Positions 1-5,366 of a stretch of DNA of 28,838 bases are shown piece after piece. Within the stretch, counting starts at the first letter, position 1. Every line of letters begins with the position of its first letter. The stretch is from a virus, in IMG/VR virus record IMGVR_UViG_3300028548_001574, positions 1-28,838 of that record, one strand, 5' to 3'. The position numbers were made by a program, and so were the translations under genes. A model generated the notes under the pieces. That model was not told the DNA's origin. It saw only the letters and a list, made by a program, of their open reading frames with translations, and did no database searches.

Positions 1-161
1 ACCCCATTTTCTTTAGCATTCTTAGCTATTTTGGGGTTGCTCAATGGGTCCGCCAATAGCGACCCCTTGACATCAAACAGAGAGCGCGCTTTGCGCATAA
101 GTTCAGCTTTACTCATAGTTAAATAAGTATCTAATGGTGATAGTTTAGTTTGCATTAACAT
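1..161 (-). CDS. Small early-region protein of unknown function, 3' end cut by window edge
   Basis: An open frame runs from an ATG at 159-161 to the window edge without a stop, giving at least 53 residues. It starts MLMQTKLSPLDTYL, and a second ATG lies two codons in. A MSKAELMRKARSLF segment follows and the visible part ends near NPKIAKNAKENG. The product is basic and probably helical. A GAGG sits about 10 bases before the first ATG, inside the CGAGGTATAACC leader that also precedes two other small genes here. The stop codon of the upstream gene (167-169) lies within this leader, so translation is probably coupled. No family is recognised. Its place as the sixth tiny ORF after the terminus-like region suggests an early host-takeover or DNA-metabolism accessory gene, but that is inference from position alone. 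Confidence 0.6.
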   Translation of the reverse strand, partial: MLMQTKLSPLDTYLTMSKAELMRKARSLFDVKGSLLADPLSNPKIAKNAKENG

Positions 162-166
162 AGTGG

Positions 167-388
167 TTATACCTCGGTTGTTGTTGTTGTATTTTGTAAT
201 TGCTCAATATTGATAGCACTTTCAAAACTACAAGAATTCAAATAATTATTTATAGTCTCGATTGTCATTATTGACGTGTAGCATTTACCATGGTCAAACC
301 CACCAAACATATTGGGCGCACCTTTATAAAACGTCTTTACTTTGAATTTACCGTCTTTACGCTGTTTACCTATGATTTCAATTTTCAT
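167..388 (-). CDS. Small early-region protein of unknown function (73 aa)
   Basis: The ORF encodes 73 residues starting MKIEIIGKQRKDGKFKVKTF. The lysine-rich, beta-like N-terminus is followed by a GGFDHGKCY segment, and the C-terminus is a run of five threonines before EV, encoded by an ACA/ACC triplet run. The start is supported by AGGAGCAAGA just upstream, a string shared with the gene starting at 753. Two hairpins (407-421 and 427-440) separate it from the gene upstream. No membrane segment or known domain is seen. It belongs to the cluster of six small ORFs downstream of the repeat region, where T7-like phages keep early genes. Function is unknown. Confidence 0.65.
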   Translation of the reverse strand: MKIEIIGKQRKDGKFKVKTFYKGAPNMFGGFDHGKCYTSIMTIETINNYLNSCSFESAINIEQLQNTTTTTEV

Positions 389-406
389 TTGGTCTTGCTC
401 CTAGTG

Positions 407-440
407 CCAAGTGCCGCTTGGTCGGTGGGGCCGTAGCCCC
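407..440 (-). other. Double hairpin between early ORFs (possible RNA processing site)
   Basis: Two adjacent inverted repeats fill the gap between the genes ending at 448 and starting at 388: CCAAG/CTTGG (407-411 with 417-421) and GGGGC/GCCCC (427-431 with 436-440, four-base loop). Neither is followed on the minus strand by a U tract, so they do not look like classic terminators. T7 early genes are separated by RNase III-cleaved hairpins. A processing or mRNA-stabilising role is an inference from that precedent. Confidence 0.5.
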
Positions 441-447
441 GTTATTG

Positions 448-753
448 TTATGCTTTTACTAAAGCATTTAAATATTTATTTAAAATATACTTTGGGACTA
501 ACGCCCCACCATCAAATTCTTTGGGTAGTTCACCACTTTTAAGGTAAGCATATTGTCTATCAAGAAGCCCCTCGTCTTGATTCCCTTCCATCCTCACAAG
601 CACTAGAACGGGCTTGCAATTAAAATCTTCAACATAGCTTTCAGTGCGTGACCTTTTAATCGCCTCTACAACACTCATTTGTTGGGTTTCGTGAATATCC
701 CCATAAGAATCGGTGTCCTCAATTGTCCATTCATAATCTACTGTATTAGTCAT
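448..753 (-). CDS. Small acidic early-region protein of unknown function (101 aa)
   Basis: The ORF encodes 101 residues starting MTNTVDYEWTIEDTDSYGD. The N-terminal half is acidic; a hydrophobic strand PVLVLVRMEG follows, and the C-terminus is basic and helical (YILNKYLNALVKA). There is no signal peptide or membrane segment. The start has a good ribosome-binding site, AAGGAGCAAGA, four bases before the ATG, the same sequence block as used by the gene starting at 388. The stop at 448 is followed by two hairpins. Small acidic early proteins of T7-like phages often bind and inhibit host enzymes, but no specific homology is seen, so function is left open. Confidence 0.65.
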   Translation of the reverse strand: MTNTVDYEWTIEDTDSYGDIHETQQMSVVEAIKRSRTESYVEDFNCKPVLVLVRMEGNQDEGLLDRQYAYLKSGELPKEFDGGALVPKYILNKYLNALVKA

Positions 754-765
754 AATCTTGCTCCT

Positions 766-978
766 TTAAAGTTTATATTCAATCAATCGGCCTTTACTCA
801 TAGCCTGACCATGATTTAGTAAAGCACTAGCTAAGTTAATAGTAGAGTCGCTATCACTAGAAAAGCCTACAATATAACTGCATGGCCCTCTCAACCAGTG
901 CCCTATAGATTTAGGCGTTTTAATTGGACGTGCATAAGCTATACCATCGACATAAACTGCTTTATTTGCTCTTAACAT
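766..978 (-). CDS. Small early-region protein of unknown function (70 aa)
   Basis: The ORF encodes 70 residues starting MLRANKAVYVDGIAYARPI. The sequence mixes short beta-like stretches with a GPCSYIVGFSSDSDS segment and ends GRLIEYKL. It has no membrane segment and no recognised domain. Its leader, CGAGGTATCACCC, directly precedes the ATG and is nearly identical to the leader of the gene starting at 161. Upstream of that lies a run of CAA triplets, again shared with that gene. A strong hairpin at 1031-1060 sits between this gene and the one ending at 1069. It is part of the unknown small-gene cluster. Confidence 0.6.
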   Translation of the reverse strand: MLRANKAVYVDGIAYARPIKTPKSIGHWLRGPCSYIVGFSSDSDSTINLASALLNHGQAMSKGRLIEYKL

Positions 979-991
979 GGGTGATACCTCG
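979..991 (-). promoter_or_regulatory. Shared translation leader CGAGGTATCACCC
   Basis: This block directly precedes the ATG at 976-978. Close copies precede the starts at 161 (CGAGGTATAACC, 165-176) and 1320 (CGAGGCCTTAACC, 1321-1333). GAGG is the ribosome-binding core. The conservation extends several bases past the Shine-Dalgarno core, which suggests either recent duplication of leaders or a common regulator acting on these mRNAs. Confidence 0.5.
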
Positions 992-1030
992 TTTGTTGTT
1001 GTTGTTGGTTATTTAAATTAATAACTCAAT

Positions 1031-1060
1031 CAAAGGCCCTGAAACTATCAAGGCCCTTTG
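1031..1060 (-). other. Strong intergenic hairpin among early ORFs
   Basis: CAAAGGCCCT (1031-1040) pairs with AGGCCCTTTG (1051-1060): ten positions with one mismatch around a ten-base loop. On the minus strand the following bases are AT-rich (TTGAGTTATTAATTT) but not a continuous U tract. It could be a weak terminator, an mRNA-protecting structure or an RNase III-type processing site between the genes ending at 1069 and starting at 978. Confidence 0.55.
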
Positions 1061-1068
1061 TTGAATAA

Positions 1069-1320
1069 TTAAGATTCCCTATCAGCAAAATCAATAACGC
1101 AATCAATAAAACCATTATCAAATTGGGACCCAAAATAATGACCATGTAAAAACATGCCATTTGCATGCACCCAATTAACATAGTGATTTTCATAACGTTT
1201 ACACATCACAATCCAATACTTTTCCGCATGAATGTATTTAGTGTGGATAATTTCAATGTCCATATCATTGGCTAATTCGTAATAACTTTTATTTTCGGTT
1301 GTTGCTGTTGTAGTAGTCAT
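1069..1320 (-). CDS. Small early-region protein of unknown function (83 aa)
   Basis: The ORF encodes 83 residues beginning MTTTTATTENKSYYELAND. The N-terminal threonine run is encoded by ACT/ACA triplets. The rest is rich in His, Tyr and Trp (AEKYWIVMCKRYENHYVNWVH, then HGHYF), a composition suggesting a compact globular fold. No metal-binding spacing is convincing and no membrane segment is present. The leader CGAGGCCTTAACC ends at the start codon and is related to the leaders before 978 and 161. The upstream gene stops at 1335, 14 bases before this start, so the two are probably co-transcribed. Function is unknown. Confidence 0.6.
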   Translation of the reverse strand: MTTTTATTENKSYYELANDMDIEIIHTKYIHAEKYWIVMCKRYENHYVNWVHANGMFLHGHYFGSQFDNGFIDCVIDFADRES

Positions 1321-1334
1321 GGTTAAGGCCTCGC

Positions 1335-1628
1335 TTATGATGTTGGAAAGTTAATAAATAGTGGTGATATTGCAATCATCACAATGGTTAATGGTGCAAT
1401 GATGCTAGCCATAGCCACTATATAAGTAGGTGTTTGTTGTACAGGTTGGTTGGTTCTGATTATCTTAGAGCGAGCTTTAAGCTTGCGTTTGGTCCTAGTA
1501 ACAATAAGGGCCTGCAATTCATCTCGTTGCTCAATCATGCGGCTATCGTATGGTGTTGTTACTGTACCGGTAGATAGTGGCATTTGTAGGTTGTAGTTTT
1601 GTGCAATTCCGAAGGTTTTAATAATCAT
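1335..1628 (-). CDS. Small protein with C-terminal membrane segment, first ORF after the terminus-like region (97 aa)
   Basis: The ORF encodes 97 residues starting MIIKTFGIAQNYNLQMPLS. A basic middle (TRTKRKLKARSKIIR, about residues 44-58) is followed by a hydrophobic stretch (about residues 69-92) ending shortly before the C-terminus, consistent with a tail-anchored inner-membrane protein whose basic region faces the cytoplasm. AAAGGA precedes the ATG by about 10 bases. It is the first ORF transcribed after the repeat-rich region, the position of the earliest genes in T7-like genomes. Early membrane-active proteins are known in phages, for example superinfection-exclusion or host-inhibition factors; no specific family is recognised here. 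Confidence 0.6.
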   Translation of the reverse strand: MIIKTFGIAQNYNLQMPLSTGTVTTPYDSRMIEQRDELQALIVTRTKRKLKARSKIIRTNQPVQQTPTYIVAMASIIAPLTIVMIAISPLFINFPTS

Positions 1629-1689
1629 CTGGTCCGTCCTTTAAAAGAAAAATAAAAACAGCTTATAGGAATAATAGATTCAGTACAAT

Positions 1690-1749
1690 AACTATTTAAG
1701 TAACAACAACTATTTAAGTAACAACAACTATTTAAGTAACAACAACTAT
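1690..1749. repeat. 18-base tandem repeat, three copies plus a partial one
   Basis: Three identical 18-base units, AACTATTTAAGTAACAAC, lie end to end at 1690-1707, 1708-1725 and 1726-1743, followed by a six-base partial copy. The unit contains the AT-rich core TATTTAAGTA and a CAACAA tail. It sits between the candidate early promoter and the first early ORF, so it would lie in the 5' leader of the early transcript or overlap further promoters. Confidence 0.95.
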
Positions 1750-1786
1750 ATCGTTATAGTATTTAATACAGTTCGTTTAGTTTACA

Positions 1787-1814
1787 TATATAAGGTGGTC
1801 AATAGGTTGGTCAA
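1787..1814 (-). promoter_or_regulatory. Candidate sigma70-type early promoter
   Basis: On the minus strand TTGACC (1809-1814) is followed after 16 bases by TATATA (1787-1792). The first hexamer matches the -35 consensus at five of six positions and the second matches the -10 consensus at four of six. Because the -35-like hexamer is part of the 12-base repeat, every repeat copy carries one. The location upstream of the small early ORFs fits transcription by host RNA polymerase. No transcript evidence is available from sequence alone. Confidence 0.35.
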
Positions 1815-1868
1815 TAGGTTGGTCAATAGGTTGGTCAATAGGTTGGTCAATAGGTTGGTCAATAGGAA
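1797..1868. repeat. 12-base tandem repeat, six copies
   Basis: The unit GGTCAATAGGTT recurs six times starting at 1797, 1809, 1821, 1833, 1845 and 1857; the last copy differs at its final two bases. On the minus strand the unit reads AACCTATTGACC and carries a TTGACC word. Arrays of short direct repeats flank the terminal repeats of T7 (a 7-base unit there), so a packaging, terminal-repeat or initiator-binding role is plausible. Further CAATAG words at 2145, 2157 and 2181 may be decayed copies. Confidence 0.95.
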
Positions 1869-1999
1869 AATCAAAAACGATAGTTTAGCCATTGATAGGG
1901 AAAACAATCGGACCATCTTAAAGCTATCAATAAGGCCATCAAAAGAACTATTAGAGGCTGCTATCCTCTTTTTAAATGAGGCTCTGCAGGCCCTGCAAT

Positions 2000-2037
2000 G
2001 GACCCTTAGACAATCCCTAGGACATTGGCTAAGGTCC
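2000..2037. repeat. 38-base imperfect palindrome centred on CCTAGG
   Basis: The arms begin GGACC(C)TTAG at 2000 and end CTAAGGTCC at 2037. Inner arms CAAT/ATTG flank a central CCTAGG at 2016-2021. Pairing is near-complete apart from a single-base bulge on each arm and a few mismatches. No U tract follows in either direction, so a simple terminator is unlikely. A protein-binding dyad or a terminase or replication-linked structure in the terminus region would fit. Confidence 0.75.
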
Positions 2038-2191
2038 TCTCAAGATTCTGATAGGTAAGAGGGGGGTTTCCGCCTGCCCCGATACGTAATCACCCTCTCA
2101 TAGTTTTTCGCCAAAACAAAAGTTGGGAAAACTCATGGACAATTCAATAGACAATCCAATAGCCCTACATAAAGGATAACCAATAGACTAC

Positions 2192-2260
2192 TCTCAGAGA
2201 TAATCTTAGAGATATGGTGTTGTAGTTTAATCCACAAACATCACATCTCAGAGATAATCT
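2192..2260. repeat. Paired 15-base direct repeats with internal dyad
   Basis: TCTCAGAGATAATCT occurs at 2192-2206 and again at 2246-2260, exactly 54 bases apart start to start. Each copy contains the small palindrome TCTCAGAGA. A spacing of about five helical turns would place two bound proteins on the same DNA face. The pair lies just downstream of the terminase stop in the transcription direction. Confidence 0.85.
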
Positions 2261-2322
2261 ATAGAGGTAATCCCTAGTATTCCCCCTAGGTGCAACCTTT
2301 GCTATTTAGTCCTATCTTAGAG

Positions 2323-3972
2323 TTAAATCCACTTGTCAGACTGTCTGGTATAACCCACAGCATGGTCCATAAACCTCTCAATTTCTCTGTTGAAAGCTTC
2401 TGCTTTTTGCATTGTAGCTAAAGATTCACTGTCAGCATCCATCTGTTCTGTCCAATAGGCGACAGCCATACTCAGAGCGTCCAAGCGGTCATCATGGATG
2501 ATTGCTCCTCTGTCTCTGGTAAGTCTAGTCATCTGGTAGAACAAACTGTAAGAAGGTTCTGGTGCGCTGTCGTAGTCTTCCTTGATGAGCTTCTCATCGA
2601 CTACCAAACGGTGCTGCATCATCACAGGTTCAAGTGTATCTATAATCCTCATCTCTTTCTGAGTGGAGTGACGGACTTCTTCTATAGATACCTTGTGGAT
2701 TCTGTTAAGTATGGGAGTCAATAACTTCACATACATGCCATCACCAAAGTTACTCTCTACAATCACCATGTTCACTGACTCTTGCTTGGCAACAGTAGCT
2801 AAACTTGTAAGTGTCTTGTCCGAGTAACCACCCGTGAAGCCACCTACGCGAGTGACATATAGATAACCATTGAGCATCTTTACAACAGCGTAGGCTGTCT
2901 CGTCTTTACCACGACCAGAGGGGTCAATGGAAAGTACTGAGCCTGTGAAGTCCATCATGTCGTCAGACATCCACATGGGTCTATAGAACTTGTCCCCAGT
3001 GAACCCTACGATAGGCACATTCTCTACTATCTGTGAGGGACCAGAAGCCCATGCTAGGTCTGCCCAACCTTTCTTAGGGTTCAACGCAGTCACCATCAAA
3101 TCTGATAGCTTTAGTGGGTACTTGTCAGCGTCTGCTAGTGTTGTGTCCAGCATAAACTGCAGGGCAAAACCTGCTTTACCATAGGATGCTTCACGCTCCA
3201 TAAGGTCTTCTTTAGTAAACCTGTCAGGCTCTGTAGGTAACCCCTCATTAGAGGCCCTATGAAGCTCTATAAAGGGTGCTAATCTACCCTGATACATTGC
3301 TGATTGTTTGTCTGTAGGGTAGCGAGAGGGCCATACTCGTATCTCATAGCCACGTTCTGGTAGCAGGTTGTATATGGACATCTCAGTCTGGGGCGTGCCT
3401 AGGTAAATAACACGACCATTAGGCTTTAATACAGCATCAAACTCTTTGATTGCCTCTGATAGTTTGTCTCGCATAGTCTGAGTAGCAGAGTTGTTTGTAA
3501 CCTCTACGTCATCAGCAATTATAGTGTTAGCACGGGACCCTGTAAGCTGACCTGAGATACCCACGGACTTAACCGAGGGAGAGTGGTCAGGCATGGAAGG
3601 TCCAACATCAAATGCAATGACAGAATCACGTTGCCCATTCTTTGTGCGCAGGTGTGATAGCAGTTCAATCTCATTGATAAGTCTTTTGGTAAAGGTAGAG
3701 AAGGCATCAGCACGTTCTTTAGAAGCTGATACAACTAATATCTTATGTTGAGGTTCACAGTACAATAACCACACTACATAAGCCGAGGTAATCCAAGACT
3801 TTCCGATACCACGGAAGGCTTCAATGACACAACGCCTAGGTCCTACTTGGAGATAGCTCCCCATGTCGTACTGGATGGGTGTGGGGTCTGGTAAATTGAG
3901 TGTCTTCCATACGATGTATAGGAACTTACGGAAGTCTTTCTTGATAGGGTCATTCACTACAGGTGTAGTCAT
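2323..3972 (-). CDS. terL: Terminase large subunit (T7 gp19-like)
   Basis: This 549-residue protein is the DNA-packaging motor: an ATPase that drives DNA into the procapsid through the portal and a nuclease that cuts concatemers. The Walker A-like P-loop is AFRGIGKS (residues 52-59) and the Walker B is IIADDVE (151-157). The RNase H-like nuclease domain shows SIDPSGRGKDE (D350), VIVESNFGDG (around E407) and DDRLDAL (D498), the usual three acidic positions. Length is close to T7 gp19 (586 residues). The start ATG at 3972 follows the small subunit stop at 3980 by only a few bases. It is the last gene before the repeat-rich region, as terminase is near the right end of T7-type genomes. Confidence 0.95.
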   Translation of the reverse strand: MTTPVVNDPIKKDFRKFLYIVWKTLNLPDPTPIQYDMGSYLQVGPRRCVIEAFRGIGKSWITSAYVVWLLYCEPQHKILVVSASKERADAFSTFTKRLINEIELLSHLRTKNGQRDSVIAFDVGPSMPDHSPSVKSVGISGQLTGSRANTIIADDVEVTNNSATQTMRDKLSEAIKEFDAVLKPNGRVIYLGTPQTEMSIYNLLPERGYEIRVWPSRYPTDKQSAMYQGRLAPFIELHRASNEGLPTEPDRFTKEDLMEREASYGKAGFALQFMLDTTLADADKYPLKLSDLMVTALNPKKGWADLAWASGPSQIVENVPIVGFTGDKFYRPMWMSDDMMDFTGSVLSIDPSGRGKDETAYAVVKMLNGYLYVTRVGGFTGGYSDKTLTSLATVAKQESVNMVIVESNFGDGMYVKLLTPILNRIHKVSIEEVRHSTQKEMRIIDTLEPVMMQHRLVVDEKLIKEDYDSAPEPSYSLFYQMTRLTRDRGAIIHDDRLDALSMAVAYWTEQMDADSESLATMQKAEAFNREIERFMDHAVGYTRQSDKWI

Positions 3973-3979
3973 GCGTTAC

Positions 3980-4210
3980 CTAATGGTTAAGTGGGAGTTC
4001 GTCTTCATCAAAGTCAGGAAGAGCGTGGATAAGGTTTTCTAGAGGATTGCCTTGTGTGGGTACACCATCAACACCATTGTCTTTTAGAAATTGACGGGCC
4101 ACGTTAAGGATACTTGCAGATGTTTCACCTGATTGGACTTCTGTTAATAATTGATTGGCTAACTCTTGGTGCAAGTCAGCCATGATTGCTTCTAGTTTGG
4201 TATTACTCAT
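3980..4210 (-). CDS. terS: Terminase small subunit / DNA maturase A (T7 gp18-like)
   Basis: The ORF encodes 76 residues starting MSNTKLEAIMADLHQELANQ. It is helical, with a C-terminal acidic tail (DFDEDELPL). The QLLTEVQSGETSASILNVAR and QFLKDNGVDGVP segments resemble the small DNA-maturase subunits of T7-like phages (gp18), which recognise the concatemer and load the large subunit. It overlaps the upstream holin gene by four bases (ATGA), indicating translational coupling, and directly precedes terL. It is somewhat shorter than T7 gp18 (89 residues). The call combines sequence resemblance and position. Confidence 0.8.
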   Translation of the reverse strand: MSNTKLEAIMADLHQELANQLLTEVQSGETSASILNVARQFLKDNGVDGVPTQGNPLENLIHALPDFDEDELPLNH

Positions 4211-4599
4211 TTAGTTAGTCCTTTTGTTTTCTCATAGGAGCGTAAACCGCCTAGACCTAGGAGGGACATTACGAGTGTTGTTAGTTCTGCTGATTGAATA
4301 GAAGGAAGTTCTGCTGGTAGTGCAAAGTAAGCGTTGATGAGTCCAGCAAAGGGAAGGATAAGGAACTGATAGCCTAGGCCAACAGCGCAAACCCAACCAA
4401 TCGCAGGTCGCCAACCAGCCACCCACACCGACTTATGCTTGGCAGATTCTATATTAGCCATTGCTTGAAGTATGTGTGGTTTCTGGAGAAGTTGTTCAAC
4501 CTTTAGAGCAGCATTCGCTCTCTCTTCATCTGAGGTGAACAGGTCATCAAGGCCATTCATTACACTCCCTGCAATCCCTGCAAGGGGGTTGATAGACAT
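4207..4599 (-). CDS. Holin with three membrane segments (3TM holin family)
   Basis: From the ATG at 4597-4599 the product has about 130 residues, starting MSINPLAGIAGSVMNGLDDL. A soluble charged helix (about residues 20-50) precedes SVWVAGWRPAIGWVCAVGLG, which with the next hydrophobic stretches forms two to three membrane segments; the tail GLRSYEKTKGLTK is basic. The WRPAIGWVC signature is typical of the 'holin of 3TMs' family first described for gene-transfer-agent release. An upstream in-frame start at 4677 would add 26 residues encoded by the GTATAC array, but AAGGAAA just before 4599 supports the shorter form. It would permeabilise the inner membrane to time lysis. It is followed by terS with a four-base overlap. 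Confidence 0.8.
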   Translation of the reverse strand: MSINPLAGIAGSVMNGLDDLFTSDEERANAALKVEQLLQKPHILQAMANIESAKHKSVWVAGWRPAIGWVCAVGLGYQFLILPFAGLINAYFALPAELPSIQSAELTTLVMSLLGLGGLRSYEKTKGLTK

Positions 4600-4632
4600 A
4601 ATGTTTCCTTGTTTAAGTTTCTTATACGTTAC

Positions 4633-4677
4633 AATGTATACTGTAATGTATACTGTAATGTATACTGTAATGTACAT
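4633..4677. repeat. 12-base tandem repeat with GTATAC palindromes upstream of the holin
   Basis: The unit AATGTATACTGT is repeated at 4633-4644, 4645-4656 and 4657-4668, followed by a nine-base partial copy ending at 4677. Each full unit carries the palindrome GTATAC. The array fills the gap between the gene ending at 4687 and the holin ribosome-binding site. Twelve-base periodicity of dyads suggests an operator or promoter array controlling lysis and packaging genes. A TATAAG word on the minus strand just downstream could be a -10 element, though no good -35 partner is seen. Confidence 0.9.
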
Positions 4678-4686
4678 TCTTAGTTG

Positions 4687-4914
4687 TTAAGTCCCCATCC
4701 ATCTGGACAGGACTGATGTGCCGACACCACCTAGCCCTATAGACAACAGCATGGCTCCAGCAAGGAATCCCTTACCTTTAACAAGTTGTTTTTCTAGGTC
4801 GTTGATGCGGTTGGATAGTGTGACTGTTATTTCATTTAATGTTTCGACTTGATTGCCCAGTGTTTCTACTAGGGTCACTAAGCGTCCTGCATCATAGTCC
4901 GTCATTTGGGACAT
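4687..4914 (-). CDS. Small coiled-coil/membrane protein beside the holin (lysis-associated, XhlA-like architecture)
   Basis: The ORF encodes 75 residues starting MSQMTDYDAGRLVTLVETLG. Residues about 10-45 form an amphipathic coiled coil (VETLNEITVTLSNRINDLEKQ) and about 48-67 a glycine-rich membrane segment (GFLAGAMLLSIGLGGVGTSV), followed by a short WMGT tail. This N-terminal coil plus C-terminal membrane anchor is the layout of XhlA/hemolysin-type phage lysis accessory proteins and of some antiholins. The neighbour is the three-helix holin, supporting a lysis role. Family membership is not certain from sequence alone. Confidence 0.6.
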   Translation of the reverse strand: MSQMTDYDAGRLVTLVETLGNQVETLNEITVTLSNRINDLEKQLVKGKGFLAGAMLLSIGLGGVGTSVLSRWMGT

Positions 4915-4919
4915 GAGTA

Positions 4920-5366
4920 TTAACCTCTATAGTAGATTGCGATTCCGAACAGTAAGCCCATAGCAAGTATCATGCAGACACCAATGTTGATTGCTAACTG
5001 TAAGTCTTTCTGTAACTTGGCTGCTTGCCTAGCATTCTTTTTTCTTAGAGCCAACTCTTCTTCTTTGCGTTGTCTATGCCATTCGGCTTCAAAGCGAACA
5101 AAATCTGTCCAACCGCCAAGTCGGCTTTTTTTCATATGCCACTCAAGATTGGCCCTCTGGATTCTTTGTTGCTCTTGGTATTGAAAGGCTTCTAAGGCTG
5201 TGCCTTTACTACTACTGTCCCCTGCTTTTTTCTGAACTTCATGTGTCGCTGAGAAATAGTCAGTAAGTGAGCTACCCATGTCGTATATGGACTTGCCGTT
5301 CTTGAATGCGGTGGACACCACCTTATACAGACTATTGGCAATGGCGATTTCCGCTAACATAGCCAT
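4920..5366 (-). CDS. Coiled-coil protein with C-terminal membrane anchor, unknown function (148 aa)
   Basis: The ORF encodes 148 residues starting MAMLAEIAIANSLYKVVSTAF. A hydrophobic N-terminal helix is followed by a charged central region (about 65-120) rich in Arg, Lys, Glu and Gln (NLEWHMKKSR, RQRKEEELALRKKNARQAAK), likely coiled coil, and a C-terminal membrane segment (about 128-145, INIGVCMILAMGLLFGIAIYY). Similar short proteins occur between the tail fibre and lysis genes of marine podoviruses. It could be a structural or a lysis accessory (spanin-like) protein, but no spanin lipobox or signal peptide is seen. GGAGG sits right before the ATG; the start overlaps the preceding small ORF by 13 bases. 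Confidence 0.65.
   Translation of the reverse strand: MAMLAEIAIANSLYKVVSTAFKNGKSIYDMGSSLTDYFSATHEVQKKAGDSSSKGTALEAFQYQEQQRIQRANLEWHMKKSRLGGWTDFVRFEAEWHRQRKEEELALRKKNARQAAKLQKDLQLAINIGVCMILAMGLLFGIAIYYRG

Larger units (their letters stand above)
1629..2322. other. Non-coding, repeat-rich region; candidate genome terminus and early control region
   Basis: About 694 bases separate the end of the large terminase gene from the first small early ORF. No credible gene lies here. The region holds an 18-base tandem array (1690-1749), a 12-base tandem array (1797-1868), a 38-base imperfect palindrome (2000-2037), paired copies of TCTCAGAGATAATCT (2192-2206, 2246-2260), a CCTAG/CTAGG hairpin (2273-2290), scattered CAATAG words and a promoter-like pair at 1787-1814. 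In T7-like phages the terminase gene is near the right end and tiny early genes are near the left end, so this is where direct terminal repeats, packaging sites and host-polymerase promoters would fall. The assignment is positional inference. Confidence 0.6.

Noticed and set aside
1961-1973. Plus-strand terminator-like AGAGG/CCTCT hairpin followed by Ts (stem 1953-1969)
   Set aside because: Only five base pairs, and no plus-strand transcript is expected to end here.
1795-2058. Plus-strand frame with six VNRL repeats (87 aa)
   Set aside because: Its repeat is simply the 12-base array read in frame, it starts with GTG, runs against all other genes and crosses the 38-base palindrome.
4600-4677. 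N-terminal extension of the holin (MYITVYITVYITV...)
   Set aside because: The extension is the translated GTATAC array; AAGGAAA before the ATG at 4599 marks the better start.
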